Source: Chitinophaga sp. YR627 (GTDB lineage Bacteria; Bacteroidota; Bacteroidia; Chitinophagales; Chitinophagaceae). Taken from it: a DNA stretch of 64,000 nucleotides. The position numbers and the translations under genes were made by a program. Positions 1 to 7,728 of the stretch are shown here, piece by piece; positions within the stretch are counted from its first letter, which is position 1; each line of letters starts with the position of its first letter. Location: positions 868,001 through 932,000 of the forward strand of contig NZ_FOUX01000004.1 of assembly GCF_900114995.1 (NCBI RefSeq). The letters run 5' to 3'. The notes under the pieces are model-generated. The model ran no database searches and was not told the DNA's origin. It was given only the letters and a program-made list of their open reading frames with translations.

Positions 1-160
1 CTCCCCAGGTGGTATAACTACGTTTTGATTTTTCGTAGGTACGGGTGATGGTCACTTCTTCGATCACTTTCCGGGTGGAGTCTGTATTTTCCTGGGAAAA
101 CGCGGGTAACTGCGCCATGGAAAGCAGCAGCAGTGGAATAAAGTAAAGCTTACGTGTCAT
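1..160 (-). CDS. Secreted protein, N-terminal part only
   Basis: The reverse strand opens at an ATG at 160 and stays open to the window edge, giving about 53 residues. It begins MTRKLYFIPLLLLSMAQLPAFSQ, a positively charged start, a leucine-rich core and an AFSQ end typical of a Sec signal peptide. What follows (ENTDSTRKVIEEVTITRTYE) is hydrophilic and not diagnostic. The product is exported to the periplasm or outer membrane; the family cannot be named because the rest lies outside the window. Confidence 0.6.
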   Translation of the reverse strand, partial: MTRKLYFIPLLLLSMAQLPAFSQENTDSTRKVIEEVTITRTYEKSKRSYTTWG

Positions 161-242
161 AGAAATCAGTCTGTTTAAATCGGGTTAAGTATACAGCAAA
201 GACGACCGGACACGGCAAAGGTTTCAAAAAAACAGACTTTTT

Positions 243-662
243 TTAAAAATCCCTGTGTGTGGCCACCCAATCGGTGATATAGGTCGCAATATCTTCGGTA
301 CGGGTACCGGGAGGAAATAGCTTTCCGACACCTAGTTCATTGAGCCGGGACATATCCGTTTCCGGTATGATGCCGCCGCCGGTGAGCAATACATCATCCA
401 TCCCTTTTTCTTTCATAAGGGTCATAATACGTGGAAAAACCGTCATGTGTGCGCCGGAGAGGATACTTACGCCAATGGCGTCCACATCCTCCTGAAGGGC
501 TGCGCTGACCACCATTTCAGGCGTCTGACGCAAACCGGTATAAATCACTTCCATACCGGCGTCTCTCAGGGCTGCCGCGATCACTTTCGCTCCGCGGTCA
601 TGGCCGTCAAGACCAACCTTGGCCACCAGCACGCGCACAGGACGTTGCAGGGGGTTGACCAT
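243..662 (-). CDS. Cobalamin-binding (methylmalonyl-CoA mutase C-terminal-like) protein
   Basis: This 139-residue protein is a stand-alone B12-binding domain. The D-x-H-x-x-G motif (D19, H21, G24 in GLDGHDRG), which supplies the lower histidine ligand to cobalt, is present, as are the SILSGAH segment and the GGG-IIP turn that hold the nucleotide tail. The length and Rossmann-like pattern match the C-terminal domain of methylmalonyl-CoA mutase. It may be the small B12 subunit of a split acyl-CoA mutase whose catalytic chain is elsewhere; no partner lies next to it here. It is transcribed away from glnS. Confidence 0.88.
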   Translation of the reverse strand: MVNPLQRPVRVLVAKVGLDGHDRGAKVIAAALRDAGMEVIYTGLRQTPEMVVSAALQEDVDAIGVSILSGAHMTVFPRIMTLMKEKGMDDVLLTGGGIIPETDMSRLNELGVGKLFPPGTRTEDIATYITDWVATHRDF

Positions 663-760
663 AATTGATTTTGTTAAGTTTGTAAATATAGGTTTTTTGG
701 ACTGTCTACCGCCGTATCATTGCATACCTTACTATCTGTAGGGGTCTGTGGACTTTTTAC

Positions 761-768
761 TACCTTTG
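761..768 (+). promoter_or_regulatory. Bacteroidota -7 promoter element of glnS
   Basis: TACCTTTG matches the Bacteroidota primary sigma factor -7 consensus TAnnTTTG and ends 23 bases before the chosen glnS start. No clean TTTG -33 box is seen upstream. Its position argues against the longer reading frame that would start further upstream at 720. Confidence 0.55.
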
Positions 769-791
769 CCGTCCGAAATATATTAAACCTT

Positions 792-2459
792 ATGAGTGAA
801 GAAAGGACCCTCAATTTTCTGGAACAGATCATAGAAGAGGACATTGCCAACGGCGTCAATGACGGCAGGGTGCTTACACGCTTCCCACCGGAACCAAATG
901 GCTATCTGCACATTGGTCACGCTAAATCCATCTGCCTCAACTTCGGCATCGCCCAGAAGTACAACGGTAAAACCAACCTCCGCTTTGACGATACCAATCC
1001 CGTTACGGAGGATACTGAATATGTGGATTCCATTAAGGCCGACATACAATGGCTGGGCTTCCAATGGGCGCAGGAACTGTATGCTTCAGATTATTTCGAA
1101 CAGATATACAACTTCGCAGTAAAACTGATCAATAAAGGACTGGCTTACGTAGATGATTCTACCGCTGAAGAAATCGCGGCTTCCAAAGGTACGCCAACCG
1201 AACCCGGTAAAGGCACCACCTACCGCAACCGCAGCGTAGAAGAAAACCTTGACCTCTTCGCCCGTATGCGTGCAGGAGAATTCAAGGACGGTGAAAAGGT
1301 ATTACGCGCAAAAGGAGACCTGGCTTCTCCGAACATGCACATGCGTGACCCGATCATCTATCGTATCAAACATGCCCATCACCACCGTACCGGTGACAGC
1401 TGGTGTATCTATCCCATGTATGACTTTGCCCACGGACAGAGTGACAGCATCGAAACGATCACCCACTCCATCTGTACCCTGGAATTCATTCCACACCGCC
1501 CGCTGTACAACTGGTTCATCGAGCAACTGGAAATATTCCCATCCCGCCAGTATGAGTTTGCCCGTCTGAACCTTACCTACACGGTAATGAGCAAACGTAA
1601 GCTGTTACAGCTGGTAAACGAAAAACACGTCACCGGATGGGATGACCCCCGTATGCCAACGATCAGTGGTCTGCGCCGTCGTGGTTATACGCCTGCAAGT
1701 ATCCGCGCTTTCTGTGAACGTATCGGTATCCAGAAACGTGATAATATGATCGATGTAAGTCTGCTGGAGTTCTGTATCCGTGAGGAACTGAACAAGACAG
1801 CAAACCGCGTATTCGCTGTACTGGATCCTGTTAAACTGGTGATCACCAACTATCCTGAAGGTCAGGTAGAAGAAATGACCGCTGAAAACAACCCGGAAGA
1901 TCCAAACTCCGGTACACGTATTCTGCCTTTCAGCAATACACTGTACATCGAGCGTGAAGATTTCATGGAAGAACCACCTAAGAAGTTCTTCCGTCTGGGT
2001 CCTGGTCTGGCGGTACGACTGAAAAACGCCTACATCATTAAGGGCGAAAGCTTTGAAAAAGATGCAGATGGCAATATCACGACTATCTATGCCACCTACC
2101 TGCCGGAAAGCAAAAGCGGCGGCGATACCAGCGGTCTGACAGTAAAAGGAACCATTCACTGGGTAAGTGCAGCGCATGCAGCTACAGCTGAAGTAAGACT
2201 GTACGACCGCCTGTTTAAAGTGGAAGATCCAGGTAACGAAGAAGGTGATTTCAAATCTTATATCAATCCTGATTCCCTGCAGGTTATTTCCAAAGCGTAT
2301 ATCGAACCTAGTCTGCTGAATGCTAAACCAGGCGATCGCTTCCAGTTCCTGCGCAAAGGCTATTTCGCCGCTGATGCGGACAGCACTCCTGATAAAGTAG
2401 TGTTCAACCGTACAGTGACCCTGAAAGATGCCTGGGCAAAAGAAGCCAAGAAAGGATAA
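792..2459 (+). CDS. glnS: Glutaminyl-tRNA synthetase
   Basis: This class I aminoacyl-tRNA synthetase charges tRNA-Gln with glutamine in the cytoplasm. The product has 555 residues, the usual GlnRS size. The N-terminal Rossmann fold carries PPEPNGYLHIGH (HIGH motif) and the KMSKS-like loop is VMSKRK. The C-terminal half is the two-barrel anticodon-binding region. The start MSEERTLNF is chosen because the frame upstream of it contains the promoter and shows no conserved sequence. It converges on gltX across a perfect palindrome, so both glutamine and glutamate charging enzymes share a terminator. Confidence 0.96.
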   Translation: MSEERTLNFLEQIIEEDIANGVNDGRVLTRFPPEPNGYLHIGHAKSICLNFGIAQKYNGKTNLRFDDTNPVTEDTEYVDSIKADIQWLGFQWAQELYASDYFEQIYNFAVKLINKGLAYVDDSTAEEIAASKGTPTEPGKGTTYRNRSVEENLDLFARMRAGEFKDGEKVLRAKGDLASPNMHMRDPIIYRIKHAHHHRTGDSWCIYPMYDFAHGQSDSIETITHSICTLEFIPHRPLYNWFIEQLEIFPSRQYEFARLNLTYTVMSKRKLLQLVNEKHVTGWDDPRMPTISGLRRRGYTPASIRAFCERIGIQKRDNMIDVSLLEFCIREELNKTANRVFAVLDPVKLVITNYPEGQVEEMTAENNPEDPNSGTRILPFSNTLYIEREDFMEEPPKKFFRLGPGLAVRLKNAYIIKGESFEKDADGNITTIYATYLPESKSGGDTSGLTVKGTIHWVSAAHAATAEVRLYDRLFKVEDPGNEEGDFKSYINPDSLQVISKAYIEPSLLNAKPGDRFQFLRKGYFAADADSTPDKVVFNRTVTLKDAWAKEAKKG

Positions 2460-2466
2460 TTCAGAC

Positions 2467-2526
2467 ATTATCAGATAAAAGAAAAAGGAGAGGTAGCTAC
2501 CTCTCCTTTTTCTTTTATCTGATAAT
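2467..2526. terminator. Perfect 60-bp palindrome, bidirectional terminator between glnS and gltX
   Basis: Two exact 30-base half-sites (2467-2496 and 2497-2526) form an uninterrupted inverted repeat with the centre GGTAGCTACC. The outer part is A-rich on one side and T-rich on the other, so a hairpin followed by a U-rich run forms on either strand. It lies 7 bases after the glnS stop and 12 before the gltX stop. Confidence 0.85.
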
Positions 2527-2538
2527 ATTAAAAGTCAT

Positions 2539-4071
2539 TTATGCATTGATCGCATCCAGTCCTCTCATGATCCTTACGATCGTCTCATGTTTGCCAAGGG
2601 TCTCTGCGATATTGAATACCGGCGGACCGAACTTACCACCACACAGCATAATACGGAATGGCAGCTGCAATTCTCCTGGTTTAATATTCATAGAACCAGC
2701 CAGGGTTTTGAAGCTTTCTTCCATTGAAGTAGCGGAGAAATCAGACAATCCTTCCACAATGGAAGCCCAGTCACGGAAGAACTGTGTCTTATCAGCATTC
2801 CATTTGGGTTTCACAGCCGCCACATCGAATGTTTCAGGCGCCTGGAAGAAGAAGAAGGCATGATCCCAGATATCATTCACAAAATCACAACGCTCTTTTA
2901 CGAGACCAGCGATCGTTGCTACATATTCAGGAGATGCATTGACATTCTTTTCTTTCAGTACCGGCATAAACAGTTCTGCCAGACGGTTATTGTCTGCATG
3001 CAGGAGGTACTGGTGGTTAAACCATTTTGCCTTTTCGAAATCGAATTTGGCACCTGCTTTATGTACACGGTCCAGGGAGAAACGGGCGATCAGCTCGTCC
3101 ATTGAAAATATCTCCTGACCAGTACCATCGTTCCAGCCCAGCATGGCCAGCATATTCACAAATGCTTCCGGCAGGAAACCTTTCTCACGGAAACCGGTGG
3201 TCATTTCACCTGACTTAGGATCAGCCCAGTTCATTGCATATACCGGGAATCCCAGACGGTCGCCATCACGCTTGCTTAGTTTACCGTTACCATCAGGTTT
3301 CAGGATCAGCGGCAGGTGTGCCCAGTCAGGCATCTGTGCTTCCCAACCCAGGTATTTCCACAGCAGGAGGTGTACAGGCGCTGAAGGCAGCCATTCTTCA
3401 CCACGGAATGCGTGTGTAATCTTCATAAGGTAATCATCTACTACCACAGCGAGGTGATAGGTAGGCATACCATCTGCTTTCAGCAGGACTTTATCATCAA
3501 CAGTGCTGGTATTAAATTGTACGTGACCGCGGATCATGTCGGTAAAACCAACTTCTTCACCCTGCGGCATTTTAATACGGATCACGTGCGGTGTACCGCG
3601 TTCCAGCAGTGCTGCTGTTTCTTCCGCCGGCAGACTGATAGAGTTACGCATCTGCTGACGCGCAGCAGCATTATACTGAGGAGAAGGGTTTTGTTCCGTC
3701 TTCAGTCTGGTACGCATTTCTTCCAGCTCTTCCGGCGTATCAAACGCATAATAGGCATGACCAGCTGCAACCAGCTGTTCTGCATACTGACGGTACTGGG
3801 CTTTACGCTCACTCTGGCGGTAAGGGGCGTAAGGGCCACCTACATGAGGACCTTCATCCGCATTCAGACCACACCAGCGCAGGCATTCTATGATATATTC
3901 TTCCGCGCCCGGCACATAGCGGGTCTGGTCAGTATCTTCTATACGAAGCACAAATTCACCATTGTGCTGCTTTGCAAATAAATAGTTGAATAAAACCGTG
4001 CGTACACCTCCGAGGTGCAGGCCACCTGTTGGACTGGGCGCAAAGCGTACCCTTACTTTCTGATGTTGCAT
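2539..4071 (-). CDS. gltX: Glutamyl-tRNA synthetase
   Basis: This 510-residue class I synthetase charges tRNA-Glu. It begins MQHQKVRVRFAPSPTGGLHLGG, where HLGG is the GluRS variant of the HIGH motif, and has KLSKRDGD as the KMSKS loop. The C-terminal third is the helical anticodon-binding domain. The N-terminus cannot be shortened without losing the first strand of the fold, so the start is secure. That matters because the -7 promoter element ends only four bases upstream of the ATG, which would make the message leaderless or nearly so. Confidence 0.96.
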   Translation of the reverse strand: MQHQKVRVRFAPSPTGGLHLGGVRTVLFNYLFAKQHNGEFVLRIEDTDQTRYVPGAEEYIIECLRWCGLNADEGPHVGGPYAPYRQSERKAQYRQYAEQLVAAGHAYYAFDTPEELEEMRTRLKTEQNPSPQYNAAARQQMRNSISLPAEETAALLERGTPHVIRIKMPQGEEVGFTDMIRGHVQFNTSTVDDKVLLKADGMPTYHLAVVVDDYLMKITHAFRGEEWLPSAPVHLLLWKYLGWEAQMPDWAHLPLILKPDGNGKLSKRDGDRLGFPVYAMNWADPKSGEMTTGFREKGFLPEAFVNMLAMLGWNDGTGQEIFSMDELIARFSLDRVHKAGAKFDFEKAKWFNHQYLLHADNNRLAELFMPVLKEKNVNASPEYVATIAGLVKERCDFVNDIWDHAFFFFQAPETFDVAAVKPKWNADKTQFFRDWASIVEGLSDFSATSMEESFKTLAGSMNIKPGELQLPFRIMLCGGKFGPPVFNIAETLGKHETIVRIMRGLDAINA

Positions 4072-4075
4072 GCCG

Positions 4076-4083
4076 CAAAGGTA
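4076..4083 (-). promoter_or_regulatory. -7 promoter element of gltX
   Basis: Read on the reverse strand this is TACCTTTG followed by four bases (CGGC) and the gltX ATG. Transcription would begin at or next to the start codon. Confidence 0.5.
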
Positions 4084-4097
4084 AAGAAAGATTTAGC

Positions 4098-4105
4098 TAC
4101 CTTTA
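4098..4105 (+). promoter_or_regulatory. -7-like promoter element of the polysaccharide deacetylase gene
   Basis: TACCTTTA (one mismatch to TAnnTTTG) lies 19 bases before the ATG at 4125. It sits back to back with the gltX element, making a compact divergent promoter. Confidence 0.4.
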
Positions 4106-4124
4106 TTTTTCAATCGCGACATCC

Positions 4125-4751
4125 ATGTTTTATCTTACGAAAACACCTGGGCTGCTGAAAGCACTGTATAAAAACTGCACCTGGAACTTTTCCCCGGCCA
4201 GGCCATCTGTATACCTCACATTTGACGACGGTCCACACCCTGTGGCGACTCCTTTTGTACTGGAACAACTCCGTAAATATGAGGCGAAAGCGACCTTTTT
4301 CTGTATAGGGAAAAACGTTATTGAGCATCCGGATATCTACCAGCAGATACTGGAAGAAGGTCATCATACCGGCAATCATACCCATAACCACCTGAATGGC
4401 TGGAAAACCGGTACAGATAAATACATGGAGAATATTCTCGAAGCCCGTAAATATATCAGTTCCCCTTTATTCCGTCCACCTTATGGCAGAATCACCCCTT
4501 TTCAGGTCAAACACCTGAAGAAGCTGGTTCCCAATGCGCAGGTGATCATGTGGGATGTATTAAGCGCTGATTTTGACACGGAAAGAAGCGGAGAGGAGTG
4601 TGTGCAGAATGTGGTATTTAAGGCGAAACCAGGGTCTATTATTGTGTTTCACGACAGTACAAAAGCCTGGGACCGAATGGAATATGCTTTACCCAGGGTA
4701 CTGGAATACTTCCGCAAGGAGAAACTGAGTATGGAAGCAATCCCTTATTAA
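4125..4751 (+). CDS. Polysaccharide deacetylase (NodB/CE4 family)
   Basis: The 208-residue protein is a CE4 metal-dependent deacetylase acting on N-acetylated glycans such as peptidoglycan or chitooligosaccharides. Motif 1 is LTFDDGPHP (D34, D35), motif 2 is the zinc pair H85-T-H-N-H89, motif 3 is RPPYG and a C-terminal VFHDS supplies the late histidine. The start at 4125 is preferred over one 32 codons upstream, which would overlap gltX and its promoter. No signal peptide is evident, although the MFYLTKTPGLLKALY start is amphipathic. The true substrate cannot be told from sequence. Confidence 0.9.
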   Translation: MFYLTKTPGLLKALYKNCTWNFSPARPSVYLTFDDGPHPVATPFVLEQLRKYEAKATFFCIGKNVIEHPDIYQQILEEGHHTGNHTHNHLNGWKTGTDKYMENILEARKYISSPLFRPPYGRITPFQVKHLKKLVPNAQVIMWDVLSADFDTERSGEECVQNVVFKAKPGSIIVFHDSTKAWDRMEYALPRVLEYFRKEKLSMEAIPY

Positions 4752-4756
4752 AATAC

Positions 4757-4785
4757 AAAAGCCCGGGCGATGAACCCGGGCTTTT
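4757..4785. terminator. Hairpin terminator between deacetylase and lipoprotein genes
   Basis: AAAAGCCCGGG and CCCGGGCTTTT form an 11-bp stem around a 7-base loop, with A and T runs at either side, serving both convergent genes. Confidence 0.85.
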
Positions 4786-4804
4786 TCATGAATTATTATT
4801 GCTA

Positions 4805-5689
4805 TTATTTAGGCAATTTAATGCTTTTCACTTTATCACCCAGATCGATGCTGGCTGAGTCATCACACACACCATTACCGTAGTTTACATTCGCAGTGAT
4901 ATTACCTACTGTTACCAGGGCTTTGCCTTTGCTGAACCATGGGCATTCGATCTTTCTCTGCAGTGCATCTGCTTCACCAACGGTGATAGCTGCAGTTGTA
5001 CCATTTGGATAGATCAGGGAGTCAGTACCAAAGATGCTGAACACATCATCTGTTACGTCAGCCAGGGTAGCTAAACCGTCTGTCTGTTTGATAGTAGCGT
5101 TGCTCTTGTAGCTTACTGTTACGGTATCCAGTTTCAGTACGCCATCATTGATAACAGCGCTGTATTTATATTCACTGTTGCTGCTCAGGTTAGTGATCAC
5201 TTTAGTACCCTGTACAGCGATACCATTTACAGTATAGCTCAGCGGTTTGATAGTGATCGTCGCATTTGGATAATAGAAGAAGTTGGAATAAGTTACCTGG
5301 ATGTTTCCTGCACGTACACGGCCGGTTGCATCAGCACACTGTGCACCGAACTTGATCAGCATCACTTTAGGCCACTGACCAGCGCTTACATCGTCGATTT
5401 CAGCGATTGCACAGCTACCCAGCTTGGCAGTCAGGTCAATATTTGCCTTACGGCCAGCCTGGTTCATACCAGCTTTTGCACCTACTTCCAGCGCAATACC
5501 GAAGAGGTCATCATATATTCCGCTAACGATCGCCTGATCGGCAGCAGCATTAATTGTAAGATTATCAGCCTGGTTCGCGTTCGGACTAGCTGATTCAGTT
5601 GATTTAGAACAGGCAAAAAAGCAGGTTACCACCAATACCAGGATAATTACTCCTGCGAAGATACGGTTAAAGCAAAAATAGCTTTTCAT
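4805..5689 (-). CDS. Exported lipoprotein of unknown function
   Basis: The 294-residue product starts with a long hydrophobic stretch ending VVTCFFAC-SKS, a lipoprotein signal with the lipidated cysteine around residue 27. The mature part is rich in Asn, Thr and beta-branched residues and probably forms a beta-sandwich. Two further pairs of cysteines (SCAIAE and GAQCADA; IECPWF and NGVCDD) could make disulfides in the periplasm. I do not recognise the family. It is monocistronic, with a terminator downstream and an inverted repeat 33 bases before its start. Confidence 0.75.
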   Translation of the reverse strand: MKSYFCFNRIFAGVIILVLVVTCFFACSKSTESASPNANQADNLTINAAADQAIVSGIYDDLFGIALEVGAKAGMNQAGRKANIDLTAKLGSCAIAEIDDVSAGQWPKVMLIKFGAQCADATGRVRAGNIQVTYSNFFYYPNATITIKPLSYTVNGIAVQGTKVITNLSSNSEYKYSAVINDGVLKLDTVTVSYKSNATIKQTDGLATLADVTDDVFSIFGTDSLIYPNGTTAAITVGEADALQRKIECPWFSKGKALVTVGNITANVNYGNGVCDDSASIDLGDKVKSIKLPK

Positions 5690-5721
5690 AGAATAAGTAT
5701 AGTTTTAAATGAGGTCTTTCG

Positions 5722-5739
5722 GCTGTACTTTTGTACAGC
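5722..5739. promoter_or_regulatory. Operator-like inverted repeat upstream of the lipoprotein gene
   Basis: GCTGTAC-TTTT-GTACAGC is a perfect 7-bp inverted repeat with a 4-base spacer. It has no following T-run on the side of any gene end and sits in the divergent promoter region between the lipoprotein gene and tatD, so a protein-binding site is more likely than a terminator. Confidence 0.35.
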
Positions 5740-5812
5740 ACTTACTGAAATATAAATATTATACAAATGTAATATTTTTAGTAATTGAATAAAAAAATTT
5801 AATATTTTATAG

Positions 5813-6583
5813 ATGAATTGGATAGACACACACGCCCATTTATATGGGGAGGATTTTTCGGACGACAGAACAGCTGTAGTAGAGCGGGCCCTGGCCGCAG
5901 GTGTGTCCCATTTATACCTGCCGAATATCGATAGCAGTTCAATAGCCGGCATGCTGGCGCTGGAAACGGAGTTCCCCGGCAAGTGTTTCGCCATGATGGG
6001 AGTACACCCCTGTTACGTGAATGAGAACGTTGATCAGGAACTGGGCATTGTAAAAGACTGGTTAGCAAAGCGTCCGTTCAAAGCCATTGGAGAGATCGGT
6101 CTGGATTTCTATTGGGACAAGACACACGTTGAACAACAATATAAAGCCTTCCGCACTCAGCTGGAACTGGCCTGTGAATATAGTCTGCCGGTTGCCATTC
6201 ACAGCCGTGAAAGCACCCGGGAATGTATTGATGAAGTAAAAGCCTTACAGGATGGCAGACTCTCTGGCGTGTTCCATTGTTTCTCCGGTACCCTGGAAGA
6301 GGCCAAAGAGATCATTGACCTTGGTTTCTATCTTGGCATCGGTGGTGTGGTTACATTCAAAAAATCGGGGCTGGATAAGATCCTGGAAGATATTGACCTT
6401 GCAAACGTAGTACTGGAAACGGATGCGCCTTACCTGGCCCCCGTACCCTACCGTGGTAAAAGGAATGAGAGCGCATACATTCCATTGATCGGTGAAAAGA
6501 TTGCAGATGTAAAAAATCTAAAAATAGCCGATATAGCTGCTATTACGACAAACAACGCCCTCAAATTATTCAAAATGCTTTAA
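5813..6583 (+). CDS. tatD: TatD family metal-dependent DNase
   Basis: The 256-residue protein is a TIM-barrel amidohydrolase-superfamily nuclease. Metal ligands are visible at H7 and H9 (THAHL), E94 (GEIGLD), H130 (AIHSRE), H155 (FHCFSGT) and D204 (LETDAPYL), the standard TatD set. Family members act as 3'-5' exonucleases or D-aminoacyl-tRNA deacylase-like enzymes in quality control; the exact substrate is not shown by the sequence. It is followed 45 bases later by an asparaginase gene in the same direction, with its own promoter between. Confidence 0.93.
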   Translation: MNWIDTHAHLYGEDFSDDRTAVVERALAAGVSHLYLPNIDSSSIAGMLALETEFPGKCFAMMGVHPCYVNENVDQELGIVKDWLAKRPFKAIGEIGLDFYWDKTHVEQQYKAFRTQLELACEYSLPVAIHSRESTRECIDEVKALQDGRLSGVFHCFSGTLEEAKEIIDLGFYLGIGGVVTFKKSGLDKILEDIDLANVVLETDAPYLAPVPYRGKRNESAYIPLIGEKIADVKNLKIADIAAITTNNALKLFKML

Positions 6584-6595
6584 CCTTTAAGGCGG

Positions 6596-6603
6596 TACAT
6601 TTG
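6596..6603 (+). promoter_or_regulatory. -7 promoter element of the asparaginase gene
   Basis: TACATTTG matches TAnnTTTG and lies 25 bases before the ATG at 6629. No convincing -33 box is visible. Confidence 0.45.
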
Positions 6604-6628
6604 CAGGCAATTTGGAACAGCAGCATCA

Positions 6629-7672
6629 ATGAGTAAAATCCTGATTATTTATACAGGGGGCACCGTTGGGATGATCTACGACGAGAAAACCAAAGCCTTG
6701 CGTCCTATCGGTTTTAATGAGATACGTAACAATCTTCCGGAACTATACCGTATGGGGATTGATTTTTACGTATACGCTTTTAATCCGCCTATCGATTCTT
6801 CCGACATGCAGCCCGAAATATGGGTGGAACTGGCGTCTATTATTGAAGACCGCTATGACCGGTATGACGGATTCGTTATCCTTCATGGTTCTGATACCAT
6901 GTCATTTACCGCTTCAGCACTGAGCTTCATGCTGGAAAATCTTTCTAAGCCCGTCATCCTGACCGGTTCGCAGTTGCCGATCGGAAAGATCCGTACAGAC
7001 GCGAAGGAGAATATTATCACAGCCATGGAGATCGCCGCTACCCGTCATAACGGACAGGTGGTTGTGCCGGAAGTATGTATCTATTTTGACTTTGCACTGT
7101 TCCGTGGTAACAGGTCCAAGAAATATAACGCGGAGAAATTCGAGGCGTTCTATTCGATGAACTACCCTCCACTGGCAGAAGCAGGTATCGACATTAAATA
7201 CAAAACACAGTTTGTATTACCTTGTCCTGACAAGCCACTCAAAGTACATAAACACCTCGACGATAATGTTACCGTACTAAAAATGTTCCCGGGCATCACG
7301 CGTAAGGCAGTAGAGGCTATCCTGAACGTCAGCGGCCTTCGCGGCGTGATCATGGAGACCTTCGGTAGCGGCAATACCAATACACAACCCTGGTTTATAG
7401 AATGCCTGAAAAAGGCAATAGACAAAGGTGTGATCATTGTGGATATCACCCAATGTGACGGTGGATCGGTAGAACTGGGTAAATATGAAACCAGTCAGCC
7501 GCTGCAGCAAATAGGTGTGATCAGCGGTCACGACATGACCTTTGAAGCAGCAATCACTAAATTGATGTTTGTACTGGGACAGGACCTCGATCCAGCCTCC
7601 ACAAAAGCGATGATCGAGACCTCTCTGAGAGGGGAGTTAACGGCTAATACCAACGACTGGGAAACGATTTAA
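6629..7672 (+). CDS. ansA: Type I (cytoplasmic) L-asparaginase
   Basis: This 347-residue enzyme hydrolyses asparagine to aspartate and ammonia. The first active-site signature is YTGGTVGM with the nucleophilic threonine T12, and the second is HGSDTMSFTASALSF. A lysine in RTDAKEN also fits the family. There is no signal peptide, which fits the type I cytosolic class. The C-terminal domain around ITQCDGGSVELGKYE contributes to the dimer active site and, in type I enzymes, to allosteric asparagine binding. Confidence 0.93.
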   Translation: MSKILIIYTGGTVGMIYDEKTKALRPIGFNEIRNNLPELYRMGIDFYVYAFNPPIDSSDMQPEIWVELASIIEDRYDRYDGFVILHGSDTMSFTASALSFMLENLSKPVILTGSQLPIGKIRTDAKENIITAMEIAATRHNGQVVVPEVCIYFDFALFRGNRSKKYNAEKFEAFYSMNYPPLAEAGIDIKYKTQFVLPCPDKPLKVHKHLDDNVTVLKMFPGITRKAVEAILNVSGLRGVIMETFGSGNTNTQPWFIECLKKAIDKGVIIVDITQCDGGSVELGKYETSQPLQQIGVISGHDMTFEAAITKLMFVLGQDLDPASTKAMIETSLRGELTANTNDWETI

Positions 7673-7679
7673 ATTTTAT

Positions 7680-7710
7680 TTTGGTAATCTGGTAGAAATA
7701 GCTACCTTTG
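7680..7710 (+). promoter_or_regulatory. Promoter of tRNA-Ser
   Basis: A TTTG -33 box at 7680-7683 and a TACCTTTG -7 box at 7703-7710 are separated by 19 bases, a close match to the Bacteroidota promoter consensus. The tRNA begins 30 bases after the -7 box. Confidence 0.75.
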
Positions 7711-7728
7711 CCATCCTGAAATAAAAAT

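Noticed and set aside
1605..2468. Long reverse frame (287 codons) inside glnS
   Set aside because: Antisense of a highly conserved synthetase gene; cysteine- and phenylalanine-rich translation typical of a shadow frame.
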